A DNA stretch of 64,000 bases from an uncultured Bacillota bacterium (GTDB taxonomy: Bacteria; Bacillota_I; Bacilli_A; RFN20; CAG-288): contig CASESG010000001.1 of the NCBI GenBank assembly GCA_949290645.1, forward strand, positions 131,104 to 195,103, in the 5' to 3' direction. Numbering within the stretch: position 1 is the first letter of the stretch; each line of letters opens with the position of its first letter. Positions 16,222 through 25,268 of this stretch are shown here, piece after piece. The notes beneath the pieces are model-generated. The model saw nothing but the letters and a program-made list of their open reading frames with translations, was not told the DNA's origin and did no database searches. The position numbers and the translations under genes are program-made.

Positions 16222-17641
16222 TTTCTTTAATATAGCCATCCTGCAAGTATTTATCTATTATTTCAACCAAATGTTTGAAATCAAATCTAAATTTCAAACT
16301 GTTCCTATGGTTTTGAACTTGAAACTCCCCGATAGAAAGGTCACCATACTTAATTGTGTTGCTTTCATTCCACTGGTCTCTTGACCTTGTAAACGTAATC
16401 TTATTTCTATCCCACTTAAATTTAGATCCGTAAGCTTTCGGAAATACCTTTGATTGAAATTTCCCACTTTCATCTTTATAAATCCAAAGAAGATAATCAC
16501 AGTCAAACAAATAGGAAAGATAGACAGGAAGTAGTTTCTCCGGCTCTGACATAACAAGGTCTTTAAAAGAATCTTTGGATATGACCTCTTCTTTTATTGG
16601 AACATATTCTTTGAACAACTTTGAAAAAGTTTCAGGATTAGGTTGGCCGACTTCTGGAGGGCATACCATTTTGTTCCAATTAGTTTTTAACGACAGAGTC
16701 GAATTATCCTCAAGAACAAAGTCAAAAGAAGATTTGCTATTGCCACCGCACTCCCCTTGGAGGTTTCCAGTATATTTAATTGGTTTGGGTAAGTTTTTGA
16801 AAGCTGTTTTTAAAGTTGAATCGAGTTCAGCTTCAAGAGAAAGGCTGGTTCTCCCTTGAAAATAAGTGGAATCGTACGTGAGATTAAATATATCGCAAAT
16901 TGCTTTTTCTGCAGTAAGCCCAAGTGTCTCGTTTGTCTTTTTGGTATATTCAAGAAAATTCAATAGATTGTTTACCATAAATCGAAATTTGAAAGTTCTG
17001 TTTTTGTGAACTTGAACCTCAGCAATTGATTGCTTCTTGTATTTGATTGTGTTGCTTTCTATCCAATCGGTTTTACTCTTTGTGAAGGAAAAGTTTTTCT
17101 TATCGTATACAAGATTCAAGTAAACACTTTTATCAAAAATCCAATACTTGCAATCGTTACTGGCTTTCGCTTTATTGATAACGACGGTATAAACTGCATC
17201 ATTAAGAAAATATTCGACAAATGTTGGAAATATTTCTTCTATGTGGTCAATAACCAAATCTTTTATATCGTTTTGATTATGCAATTCTCGACCTAATATT
17301 GTTTCAAAATTATCATTTAGAACTCTATATCCTGCTTGTCCAATAACCCTTGGGCTAATTTTCATTAACCTTTGGGTGCTAGTTCTTATTGAAACAGTCT
17401 CCCTATGATTTTTCAAAATAAAATCATAAGGGGCATTATCTGAATAAAGGTTTGCAGAAACAGGAATAGATTTTAATTTAGTTAAGAATATATCGTCTAT
17501 TTTTTGGCGGGTTGAGTTATCTAAAAGATTGGTGTTGGTATTCCTATAGAAATTAAGAAGGCGAGAAGACATATGTAAATTGAACTTTTGGATAATATAG
17601 AGTTTGACTGCTAATCCAAACGTGTTATTTTTGCTAGCCAT
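16214..17641 (-). CDS. Probable type II restriction endonuclease, internally duplicated
   Basis: The product has 475 residues built from two homologous halves, about 1-235 and 236-475. Corresponding segments include NNTFGLAVK/NETLGLTAE, YDFILK/FDFVLE, VSIRTS/LSLKTN and FTKSKTDWIESNTIKY/FTRSRDQWNESNTIKY. Asp307...SLK319 in half 2 looks like a PD-(D/E)xK-type core; in half 1 the Lys is Arg86, so half 1 may be inactive. Adjacency to an m5C methyltransferase makes a cognate endonuclease the best call, although I cannot name the specificity group. Start 17641 is chosen over the earlier in-frame 17722 because AGGAGG lies 4-5 bases upstream. Composition is AT-rich like its partner. Confidence 0.8.
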   Translation of the reverse strand: MASKNNTFGLAVKLYIIQKFNLHMSSRLLNFYRNTNTNLLDNSTRQKIDDIFLTKLKSIPVSANLYSDNAPYDFILKNHRETVSIRTSTQRLMKISPRVIGQAGYRVLNDNFETILGRELHNQNDIKDLVIDHIEEIFPTFVEYFLNDAVYTVVINKAKASNDCKYWIFDKSVYLNLVYDKKNFSFTKSKTDWIESNTIKYKKQSIAEVQVHKNRTFKFRFMVNNLLNFLEYTKKTNETLGLTAEKAICDIFNLTYDSTYFQGRTSLSLEAELDSTLKTAFKNLPKPIKYTGNLQGECGGNSKSSFDFVLEDNSTLSLKTNWNKMVCPPEVGQPNPETFSKLFKEYVPIKEEVISKDSFKDLVMSEPEKLLPVYLSYLFDCDYLLWIYKDESGKFQSKVFPKAYGSKFKWDRNKITFTRSRDQWNESNTIKYGDLSIGEFQVQNHRNSLKFRFDFKHLVEIIDKYLQDGYIKEIK

Positions 17642-18028
17642 ATGCCCTCCTCTGAAGTTGCTAATTTTATTATAACCTTTTGTTGCCTTTTTTCTTGGTT
17701 GCATAAAAGGAGAGAAATTCACTTTAACCCCCTCCCCCTCTCTTTTTGGTGTAAGGAGTAAGGGGCGGAGACGAATTTAAGGATCTAACCTTTCCACAGG
17801 TCCCTCCGCCAGGCGGAGGGATGTCCTTTCGCCTTGCTCAAGGACCGAAGGAAGGCTAAGACGGATCCACGCATCCACGGAAGAAGGCCTTAAGGAGAAT
17901 CGACCTCTCGCTCCGCTCAAGTCGATTGACGGCCCCTCTAAGATGGATTGGCGTCAAGCCAATCGAAGGGCCGTAAGGGAAGGCACGGCGGAAGGGCCGG
18001 AGACGGATACGACTAAGAAGTAAGAAAC
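17642..18028. other. Hairpin-rich non-coding segment beside the R-M genes
   Basis: No gene is visible in these 387 bases. GC content jumps back up after about 17750. Three tandem inverted repeats occur: 17802-17820 (CCCTCCGCC/GGCGGAGGG, 1-nt loop), 17899-17927 (AATCGAC/GTCGATT) and 17929-17974 (outer ACGGCCC/GGGCCGT enclosing GATTGGC/GCCAATC). They lack T-tracts and are not terminators. They may be a palindromic mobile repeat or remnant of a structured RNA. Confidence 0.55.
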
Positions 18029-18484
18029 TTGATAACACAGAACATTCTTACATTCATCAAAGACGGAAACTTCTCGAAGACCCTCCAGTCGGAGATACTC
18101 CGCCTCGAAAGCGAGAAGGATTCCTTGGAAAAGGGGCTGGAGGAAGAGGGGGCGAAGTTCAGGCCCCTGTCGAGATATGAGATCGCGGCCGCAATAGACC
18201 TTTTGATGTCCGAGAACATCGAGACCGCCCCGAGAAGGCGCACAGTCATAGGCTGGTTCGTGGACAGGGTTGACGTTTTCAAAGACGGCCGAATGACCAT
18301 CGTCGGCGACTTTTTCGGCGTGAAAATGACCATCGAGGCCATAAAACAGGTCGAAAAGGACGGTTTGAGTGTTCGGATGGAAACTACCGCCCCCCGCCAT
18401 ATTGGTTGCATAGGATTGATACAATTACAATGCGTATCAGTCCTTTTTTCGTGTTTTGCCGATGAAATAGACATTTTTTGGTAG
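18029..18484 (+). pseudogene. C-terminal remnant of a large serine recombinase
   Basis: The open segment encodes only the tail of a recombinase: a coiled-coil stretch (ILRLESEKDSLEKGLEEE) followed by VIGWFVDRVDVFKDGRMTIV, the usual end of phage/ICE large serine recombinases. The resolvase domain with the catalytic serine and the zinc ribbon are missing upstream, and in-frame stops precede the segment. It is therefore a remnant of an integration gene of the decayed element that extends to about 20600. The last 40 residues may be read-through sequence rather than original protein. Confidence 0.7.
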
Positions 18485-18555
18485 TTCCTACTCTGATGTG
18501 AGCGGAGCGGCGGGAGGTTGAAAGCCTCTCAAACGTGATAAGCGCATAACCGTCG

Positions 18556-19272
18556 ATGCTCTGCAAGGACTTCAACATCAAGCAGACCAAAGGCGGGAGC
18601 TGGTTAAACTTCAAGGACATCGAGAACCAGGACACTTTCAGGCCGGAGGACCTAAGAGGACGCTATGCCGTCGGAGGTGTCGACCTGTCGTCCACAACCA
18701 ATTTGATGGCTGCTGTCCTTTTCGCCGAGAAGGGTGGGAAGAAGGATCGCATCTCTCGTTTCTCTCATCCGAGCGACGTCCTTCGGGAGAGAATCCTAGA
18801 GGACAGCGTCCCTCTATGATATCTGGGTTCAGAAGGGATACCTCACGCTTACTGAAGGCTCCCAGGACGACTTCCGCCTGGCGACACGGCGGTTCAGGTC
18901 GATGATTGATAAGTATGAGATTCGTCCTTTATGGGTCAGTTCGATCCTTTGCACTCGCAGTACTGGGTCAAGGAGATGGAGGACATAGGCTTCGAGATGG
19001 AGAAGACAAGGCAAGGAGTATATACGCTTAGCGAACCGATGAAGCAGCTGGAATCCGACATCCGAAACTATGCGCTCAACTACGACAGCAATCCCATCGT
19101 CAAGCGGTGCCTCGCCAATACCCAAGCCAAGGTCGAGGTGAACGGGAACATCCAGCCCTCGAAGCCTGAACTCAAGGCTCAAAAGGATAGACGGAACCAT
19201 GACTATGATCATTGCCTATCCGACGCTCAGCAGGTACAAGCTGGACCACGAATCGATGACAAAATAGCGTAA
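18556..19272 (+). pseudogene. Phage terminase large subunit, doubly frameshifted remnant
   Basis: Segment 1 (18556 to about 18815) encodes FKDIENQDTFRPEDLRGRYA and VGGVDLSSTTNLMAA, the nuclease-domain start of a phage large terminase. The reading then moves to the next frame (from 18815, YDIWVQKGYLTLTEG...) and returns to the first frame at about 18931 (FDPLHSQYWVKEMEDIGFEM and YTLSEPMKQLESDIRN). The ATPase half is absent. Two compensating frameshifts and the missing N-terminus make it non-functional. It shows that a tailed phage once occupied this locus. Confidence 0.8.
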
Positions 19273-19390
19273 AAACGATCCTGCCGAAAACCTGTCAAGA
19301 GCTTTTTCCGTCTTTTCTATAAAAGCAGTGGAAGAAACAGTGGTTATATTGGTCATAGGCAATCGAAAGAGAGCCGGAAAGGAGCACAAG

Positions 19391-19699
19391 ATGAAAAGAA
19401 AAGTCATTCCGAAGAAGCCGTATCATACGAGTGGTTATTACGTCACCAAACATGCCACCTACGACATGCAGAAAAGGGACATATTCAAAGGAGAATTGGG
19501 TTATAATCTAAGAAAGAAGCCTCTTCTCAAGACGGAAACCAGGAAGGACATCTTCGGCAGACCTGCCTACAAGCGCTTTAGTCTGAACAGAATCCTGAGC
19601 GTGATAAACCCGTTTAACAAAAACGTGTGTTCGGTGAGACGATTCCATGACGAGGAATTGAGAAAGGATATGCAAAAATATGGCAAAGACAAAAATTAG
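19391..19699 (+). CDS. Small basic hypothetical protein
   Basis: The product has 102 residues, rich in Lys, Arg and Tyr, with no membrane segment. The family is not recognised. ATG 19391 is selected because AAAGGAG lies 7 bases upstream; the frame extends to 19328 without a better site. The gene lies within the decayed phage-like region and overlaps the next gene by 20 bp, so both may be surviving accessory genes. Confidence 0.55.
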   Translation: MKRKVIPKKPYHTSGYYVTKHATYDMQKRDIFKGELGYNLRKKPLLKTETRKDIFGRPAYKRFSLNRILSVINPFNKNVCSVRRFHDEELRKDMQKYGKDKN

Positions 19700-19961
19700 T
19701 GAGCAGACGGTCGAGTTCATCAAGCACCTTTTGCCGAAGGAATCGTTGTCATCCATCCTTCCGATAGACAATGAGAGCGTCTTCGACCTTATCGACCTGC
19801 TTGAAAGTGGAGTCGAGGTTCCCTTGACGCAAAGGGAGGAAGCCTGGGAAAACATCGACCATAGCGTTCGGGTAAACGCTGTTAAGGCTATCGATGAGCT
19901 CAATGAGGATCCGGACAATATCGACTACGATGACCTCAACGGAAGGCTGCTAGACAGATAA
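19680..19961 (+). CDS. Small acidic hypothetical protein
   Basis: The product has 93 residues and is acidic and helical (LLPKESLSSILPIDNESVFD, then DELNEDPDNIDYDDLNG). I do not recognise it. GAAAGGA lies about 11 bases upstream of ATG 19680. It overlaps the basic protein gene before it by 20 bp, and a terminator follows at 20048, so the pair could be one transcript. A basic/acidic pair of small overlapping genes would fit a toxin-antitoxin or a DNA mimic, but no family motif supports that. Confidence 0.55.
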   Translation: MAKTKISEQTVEFIKHLLPKESLSSILPIDNESVFDLIDLLESGVEVPLTQREEAWENIDHSVRVNAVKAIDELNEDPDNIDYDDLNGRLLDR

Positions 19962-20047
19962 AGCCAGCAACTACAAGCGTCTTTCGACAACCATATGCCA
20001 GAGAATCGGTATTTATGATACTTGGAATTCAACGGACGGAAAGGAGC

Positions 20048-20075
20048 AGGACTCCCAACCGAGTCCTTTTCTTTT
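20048..20075 (+). terminator. Intrinsic terminator
   Basis: AGGACTC and GAGTCCT form a 7-bp stem with a 6-nt loop, followed by TTTCTTTT. Confidence 0.8.
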
Positions 20076-20099
20076 GTCCCGAAAGGAGGAAGGAAGGGT

Positions 20100-20507
20100 T
20101 AAGACATGATTTTTAAGAGAAGGAAAACAAACCGGAGAACTTCGATGCCGTCGGCCTGATCAACAACCTGTCCCTTTCCTTGACCCCTTTCGGGGACAGG
20201 ATGACGAACTCGGGCGTGGTCCTTCGATGTCCGGATGGCGATCCAGTTGGTCAAGCCGAAGTGGCGATGCGTCAGGCGGAACAGAGAAGGATCAGTAATG
20301 GAGAGGAACGACAGCCTCACCTTTTTGCTTTGGTCAAGGCTCAACCCGTATATGACACCCTACCAGTTCTTCGACAAGGCTGTCTCCTTTCCCCTCCTCA
20401 ACGAGAACGCCATGCACCTGAGACGCCTCCACATCTCGGGAGACGTCTTCGGAGGGGGGCCAAGGAATCCCGCTTCTCTTGCTCTCTTGTTGATCGGCTG
20501 GGTTTGA
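20100..20507 (+). pseudogene. Probable phage portal protein remnant
   Basis: After a good ribosome site (AAAGGAGGA) the short opening frame stops quickly. Downstream, one frame from 20235 reads ERNDSLTFLLWSRLNPYMTP followed by YQFFDKAVSFPLLNENA. This resembles the HK97-type portal segment around 'RPNPYMT...F...LLLNGN'. The rest is interrupted by stops and frame changes. Together with the terminase remnant it suggests a head-packaging module in decay. The assignment rests on one short block and is tentative. Confidence 0.4.
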
Positions 20508-20608
20508 TAGCGGTCGGTTTCGGCCATCCTTTCGACGACATCGGCGGGGGAAGCACGATGTCCATCTGCCCTCGAAGTTCCGAATCGGGAAAAGGTTCAT
20601 GAATTGGA

Positions 20609-20642
20609 TTGACATTTTGGTCGGGGGGGGGCGTAGGATACT
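20609..20642 (+). promoter_or_regulatory. Possible poly-G spacer promoter of the BspA-like gene
   Basis: TTGACA (20609-20614) is followed by a run of nine G (20623-20631) and then by TAGGAT (20634-20639) or GATACT (20637-20642). The spacer would be 19 or 22 bp, longer than optimal. Loss of G residues would bring it to 17 bp. This is the arrangement of slipped-strand phase-variable promoters. Confidence 0.4.
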
Positions 20643-20660
20643 GACAAGGAGAGAATGCTT

Positions 20661-23048
20661 ATGAGAATTCGATCGTTTTTTATGTTACTCGCTTTTTCCC
20701 TTCCTCTGTTTTCCTGTCAGGAGAGCGTTTCGTCTTCGACCTCTTCCAGCGCTATGTCCACTTCGCTTTCCACCCACGTCCACGCCCTTCGCCATCTCGA
20801 TCAAGTCGATCCGACCTGTACGGAAGAAGGAACCCTGGAACACTACCAGTGCTCGGAGTGCGACGAACTGTTCCTCGATTCCGACGGGAAGGAGCCGGTG
20901 TCGGAAGCCGACCTGAGGATTGCGCCCCTGGGCCACGACTTTGGCGAATGGGCCTACGATCCTGAGCCGACCTGTACGGAAGGGGGCCATGGCGTCCGAG
21001 TCTGCTCCCGTTGCCATGAGGAAGAGGAGAAGGACTTCGATCCCCTGGGCCATGACGTCGTTTCCGTCAACGGAAAGGAACCGACCTGCACGGAAGACGG
21101 ATACACGACGAAGAGCTACTGTTCGCGCTGCGGCGAGGTCTTCCAGGAGCGCGAGACGCTACCGGCTCTCGGACACGACTTCGTCGACGGCGTCTGCACG
21201 CGCTGTGGCGCCCATCGCGAAGCGACGCAGGGACTGGAATTCGAGCTTTCGGAGGACGGAAGCTCCTATACGCTTGTCGGCCGCGGGGAATCGACGGCGA
21301 CGCAGATCTACGTTCCCGAGGAATATGACGGCCTCCCCGTCAAGGAAATCGGGTCGCGCGCCTTCCGCCAGGAGGAGGACATCACCCTCGTCGACGTTCC
21401 TTCTTCCGTGGTGCGCATCGGCGACGATGCCTTCAATTATTGTTCCAGCCTGTCGAGGGTTCAGCTTTCGGAGGGGTTGGAGGAAATCGGGAAAGAGGCC
21501 TTCTATGCCTGCCTTGCGCTGGAATCGATCGCCCTGCCCTCGAGCCTGACCCTCGTCGCTCCCCTGGCCTTCTCCTATTCCTACAACCTCCGAGAGATGA
21601 CGATGCCCCAGAAGGAGGAGAGCCGGTATCAGGTCCTCGGAAACGGCTTGGTCGAGAAGGCGACGAAGAAGCTGGTCGTCGGCCTCCAGACGACGGTCCT
21701 TCCGGAGGACGGAAGCGTGACGGTCATCGGCGAAGGGGCCTACTACGGCCAGGCCTACCTTTCCGAAATCGCCCTTCCCGATGCCATCGACACCATAGAG
21801 GACGATGCCTTCTACGCGTGCCAGAATCTCAGCAGCGTCGATTTCGGAGACGGCCTGACCCGCCTCGGGAACTCGGCCTTCGCCAGCTGTTCCCTGAAGG
21901 AAGTCGACCTCAAGAACGTGCTCAGCATCGGCCAGGCCTGCTTCGGAATGTCCGGCCTGGAAACCCTCATCTTCTATCCGGATAACGTCTTCGACAACAA
22001 CTTCTATACGGGATTGGACGACTTGAAGGAGCTTCGCTTCCAGGGGACGATCGCACAATACTGCGACATGACCTGCTTCGACAGCAAGTATCTGTCGAGC
22101 ACGAGCGTCTCCCTCTTCATCGACGGCCAGGAAATCGCGAGACACGTGACGTTCCCGGAAGGCATCACCCATATCCCGGCGTACTCCTTCCGGAACCTGA
22201 AGGGAATCACTTCCGTCACCCTGCCCTCGACGCTGGTGGAGATCGGTTCCCGTGCCTTCGAATACGACACGTCACTGACGACCGTCTACAACCATTCGGA
22301 TCTGGCCCTGGAGCTGGGCGAAGAGAGCCATGGCATGGTCGCGAACTACGCCCTGTCGATCCAGGAAGGAGAGGGAGATTCCAGCAACGTCCATTCCGTC
22401 GATGGCTTCCTCACCTACGAAGACACGGACGGGACGCTCTATCTCATCGGCTCGGAGGGGAAGGGCACGGACGTGGTCTTCCCGGATTCGATCGAGGGAA
22501 GGAGCTATCGCATCAAGCCCTGGTCCTTCATGGGACTCCAGGCGACGTCCATTGTCATCCCCGACGGCTGCGTCGAAATCGGCACGCACGCCTTCTATGA
22601 ATCGACTGTCACATCCGTCCGGATCGAGGGAGTGGAGCATATCGGCGATCACGCCTTCTATTCGAACGAGAATCTCTCGTCCCTTGTCCTCACGGAAGGA
22701 ACCCTTTCCATCGGGAGCTACGCCTTCGGATCGGCGACCTTTGGCTCCGCCACCAACGATTTGACCGAAGTCGCGCTCCCCGACTCCCTCCGACGCATCG
22801 AGGATCACGCCTTCCAGGCCTGCCGGAAGCTGACGACCGTCTCCTTCGGAACGGATCTGGAGTACATCGGCAAGAGCGCGTTCTATCGCTGCAATGAACT
22901 CTCCTCGGCAACCTTCGCCGTCACCTCCGGATGGAAGGTCGGCAGTTCGGAAGAGGATGCGGAGGCCCTTTCCATCGACGTCAGCAATGCCAGCACCAAC
23001 GCCACCAACCTTCGGAGCGAATATCGCAGCAAGGTCTGGTTCCGCTGA
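20661..23048 (+). CDS. BspA-like leucine-rich-repeat surface lipoprotein
   Basis: The product has about 795 residues. A lipoprotein signal peptide (lipobox LFSC) is followed by a Ser/Thr linker. Three tandem Cys-pair modules of the form PTCTE-G...C..C...LGHD come next (roughly residues 45-190). The remainder is a long array of BspA/LRR_5 repeats (pattern IGSRAF, IGDDAF, IGKEAF and IGEGAYYG) interrupted by island segments. Such proteins act in adhesion to host or other cells. ATG 20661 is favoured over 20655 because AAGGAG is then 9 bases away. A membrane-protein gene follows after 126 bp. Confidence 0.9.
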   Translation: MRIRSFFMLLAFSLPLFSCQESVSSSTSSSAMSTSLSTHVHALRHLDQVDPTCTEEGTLEHYQCSECDELFLDSDGKEPVSEADLRIAPLGHDFGEWAYDPEPTCTEGGHGVRVCSRCHEEEEKDFDPLGHDVVSVNGKEPTCTEDGYTTKSYCSRCGEVFQERETLPALGHDFVDGVCTRCGAHREATQGLEFELSEDGSSYTLVGRGESTATQIYVPEEYDGLPVKEIGSRAFRQEEDITLVDVPSSVVRIGDDAFNYCSSLSRVQLSEGLEEIGKEAFYACLALESIALPSSLTLVAPLAFSYSYNLREMTMPQKEESRYQVLGNGLVEKATKKLVVGLQTTVLPEDGSVTVIGEGAYYGQAYLSEIALPDAIDTIEDDAFYACQNLSSVDFGDGLTRLGNSAFASCSLKEVDLKNVLSIGQACFGMSGLETLIFYPDNVFDNNFYTGLDDLKELRFQGTIAQYCDMTCFDSKYLSSTSVSLFIDGQEIARHVTFPEGITHIPAYSFRNLKGITSVTLPSTLVEIGSRAFEYDTSLTTVYNHSDLALELGEESHGMVANYALSIQEGEGDSSNVHSVDGFLTYEDTDGTLYLIGSEGKGTDVVFPDSIEGRSYRIKPWSFMGLQATSIVIPDGCVEIGTHAFYESTVTSVRIEGVEHIGDHAFYSNENLSSLVLTEGTLSIGSYAFGSATFGSATNDLTEVALPDSLRRIEDHAFQACRKLTTVSFGTDLEYIGKSAFYRCNELSSATFAVTSGWKVGSSEEDAEALSIDVSNASTNATNLRSEYRSKVWFR

Positions 23049-23174
23049 TTTCGGAAGCCTGTCCCTGCCCCGATGGAGGGGTAGGGACGTCGTTTTGGAG
23101 AGTTTTTTGCGGAAGGGGAATCGAAGGTTGACGGGTTGAGAGAGATTCTCTATCACCAAGAAAGGATATTCGAA

Positions 23175-24626
23175 ATGAAACAAAAAGAAGAGAAGAAGAA
23201 AAGGTCGGGAATCGTCCTCCGGTCCCTTGCCGTCCTGCCGTTTCTCGCCGGATCCATCGGGCTGACGGTCGCCATCATCTTGAACCTGGTGGTTTGGTAT
23301 TCTCCCGATAATGTCGACTTTGTCGTTCAAATCCTGGTCCCGATCCTGGCGGCCTGCCTGTTGGTGACGGTCCTGCTGATCCTCTGCGACATCAAGGCCA
23401 AGAAATACGTGTGGTGCAACAACGTCTTCCTGGTCCTGTCCTCGCTGATTTGCCTGGGGGCGGTCGCCGGTTTCTTCATCTGCTTCTGGATGCTGAGTTC
23501 CGATATTCTCACTACGATAATGGTCTATTCGTTCATCGTGGTCGGCTTGGTCCTCTTTGGCGTCCTTCCGCTGATTGGATCAATCCGAGGACGAAGGTGG
23601 ACCCTTCCCCTGCGCCAGCAGAGGCGGGAGGAGAGGATCCTTGAGAAGGCGAGAATCGCGGAGGAGAGGGCGCAGAGGGAAGAAGCCTCCCAAGCGGCGG
23701 TCGGTGCCGACGGGACGATTGAAGCTCAGGCGGCCGACCCCACGATCCTTCGAAAAAGGTCGATCCTCTCCTGGGTCTTCTTCGGCGTCGTCGTGGCCTA
23801 CTATCTCTTTCTCCTGATCATCGGAATCCTGGGGATCGCCTTGCCGGAAAAGGGTATCCTTTGGTCGATCGAGGATCCGATTTCGGGGCCGATCGAAAAC
23901 TATTTGTCCGGGTTCGTCTGTCTCCTGTTCCTTCCCTCCTTTTGTTACTATCTTGCCTTCCGGGGGCCGTTCCGCTTCCGGAAGCTCGTCTCTTGGATCC
24001 TGGCGGGAAGCGGACTTTTTGTCACCATCATCGGAATCATCCTCTACCTGTGCCTGCTGAGCGACTACTTCCTGTTCACGGACGAGATGATGAAGTTCGT
24101 TCCGCTTCTCTCCAACCTTGGGCTCATCGCCGTCTACGGGATGGGATTTCTTCGCATCGATCCGAAGAAGATCCGGAAGGTGGATTATGCGGATGACGAG
24201 CTTCCAGACGGCCTGAAGACGCTCTTCATCAAGCTGGTCCATGGGATTGCCAATGGCGGAAGGGCCCTTCTCCGATGGAGGAATTCGGCCCCCTTCGTCG
24301 CAATCGGTACGATTCTGTTCACGCTCTGCGTCTTCGAGTTGATCGAGATGCTCTACGCCTTGCTGGCCCTGATCTTCTGCCTGCTCGTCCTCGGCATCGC
24401 TCTCTTCCTCTCCTATCGGCCGGTCCATCCCGACTACCGCCTTCTGACGCCCTATGAGCGCATCCTGAAGTATCGGGAATATGACGTTGCAAGGGGGACG
24501 GATGTCTATGAGGACGACCTGGGAGATCGATGGGAGACCTCCGACGGCGGAAGGACGTTTTCGAGGGTCGCTCCGTTTTCCAGCGGCATCGACGAGAAAA
24601 TTGAGGGAAACAAGATGGACGAATAG
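23175..24626 (+). CDS. Multipass membrane protein of unknown function
   Basis: The product has 483 residues with about nine or ten predicted membrane helices in two groups (residues about 12-140 and 220-425). They are separated by a charged cytosolic stretch with Glu/Arg/Ala-rich coiled coil (EERILEKARIAEERAQREE), and a polar C-terminal tail of about 60 residues ends the chain. No transporter or enzyme motif is recognised. ATG 23175 is selected because AAAGGA lies 9 bases upstream. It has its own terminator at 24633. Confidence 0.8.
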   Translation: MKQKEEKKKRSGIVLRSLAVLPFLAGSIGLTVAIILNLVVWYSPDNVDFVVQILVPILAACLLVTVLLILCDIKAKKYVWCNNVFLVLSSLICLGAVAGFFICFWMLSSDILTTIMVYSFIVVGLVLFGVLPLIGSIRGRRWTLPLRQQRREERILEKARIAEERAQREEASQAAVGADGTIEAQAADPTILRKRSILSWVFFGVVVAYYLFLLIIGILGIALPEKGILWSIEDPISGPIENYLSGFVCLLFLPSFCYYLAFRGPFRFRKLVSWILAGSGLFVTIIGIILYLCLLSDYFLFTDEMMKFVPLLSNLGLIAVYGMGFLRIDPKKIRKVDYADDELPDGLKTLFIKLVHGIANGGRALLRWRNSAPFVAIGTILFTLCVFELIEMLYALLALIFCLLVLGIALFLSYRPVHPDYRLLTPYERILKYREYDVARGTDVYEDDLGDRWETSDGGRTFSRVAPFSSGIDEKIEGNKMDE

Positions 24627-24632
24627 AAACGA

Positions 24633-24657
24633 GCCCGCACATCTGCGGGCACTTTTC
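24633..24657 (+). terminator. Intrinsic terminator
   Basis: GCCCGCA and TGCGGGC form a 7-bp stem with a 4-nt loop, followed by ACTTTTC. Confidence 0.85.
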
Positions 24658-24727
24658 GAACAAAAAAAGGTGGTCAACGAATTCAGATTTCGGAGATCAT
24701 GACCGATAGCTTTTCAGGGCTGTGTAA

Positions 24728-24979
24728 TGGAAAACAAGCGTCCCCTTCGTCCATTCTCACAAGGAAAACGAGGAGATCTCTTTCATTCTCGATGGTTGTG
24801 GACATGCAACGATCGATGGTGAGAAGATTCTTTTGGAAAAGGGAGACTGGCTTCGAATTGCGCACAAGGCCAGACGGCAGTTCTTTGCGGAGGAGAAGGA
24901 AGGGATGAAATACGTCTGCATCCAGGTCCGTGAGAATTCGCTCGAGCAGCATACGGCGGCGGACGCTTTCATCGGCTAA
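24728..24979 (+). pseudogene. Cupin-domain protein fragment
   Basis: The frame encodes PFVHSHKENEEISFILDGCG, then DGEKILLEKGDWLRIAH, a canonical cupin barrel with metal-binding motif H-x-H-x4-E (HSHKENEE). A stop codon (24725-24727) lies just upstream, and no start codon is available in frame, so the N-terminal strand region has been lost or frameshifted. A related upstream frame begins at ATG 24700 (MTDSFSGLCNGKQ). A matching terminator at 25045 shows it was once an expressed gene. A single-base error would make it intact. Confidence 0.7.
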
Positions 24980-25044
24980 AAGAAGGGCTTGAAGAGCCGA
25001 TCCTGATTTTCTCCTGTCGAAAAAGAATCTCGAAACTTTTCGGA

Positions 25045-25079
25045 GCCCTGCTTCGTCAGGGATATCAGGGCTTTTTTGC
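25045..25079 (+). terminator. Intrinsic terminator downstream of cupin fragment
   Basis: AGCCCTG and CAGGGCT form a 7-bp stem with a 15-nt loop, followed by TTTTTT. Confidence 0.8.
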
Positions 25080-25268
25080 ACCAAAACATTCTATTCTGAC
25101 GATTTTCTTTGCTTGTTTTCTTTTGACGAGCGCGAATGCATGCGGATGAAAGGAAAGTTCACGAAAGTGATGAAAAAACGAACGATTTTTTCATGATTGG
25201 CCAACCAGTAGGAATGTTTAACGACCAATTTCCGGGAAGAATATTGATGATGAACAAGGGGGATTTGA

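Noticed and set aside
14573..20650. Idea that tRNA-Trp is the attachment site of the R-M island or decayed prophage
   Set aside because: I looked for a second copy of the tRNA-Trp 3' end downstream and found none; the tRNA has its own terminator directly after it.
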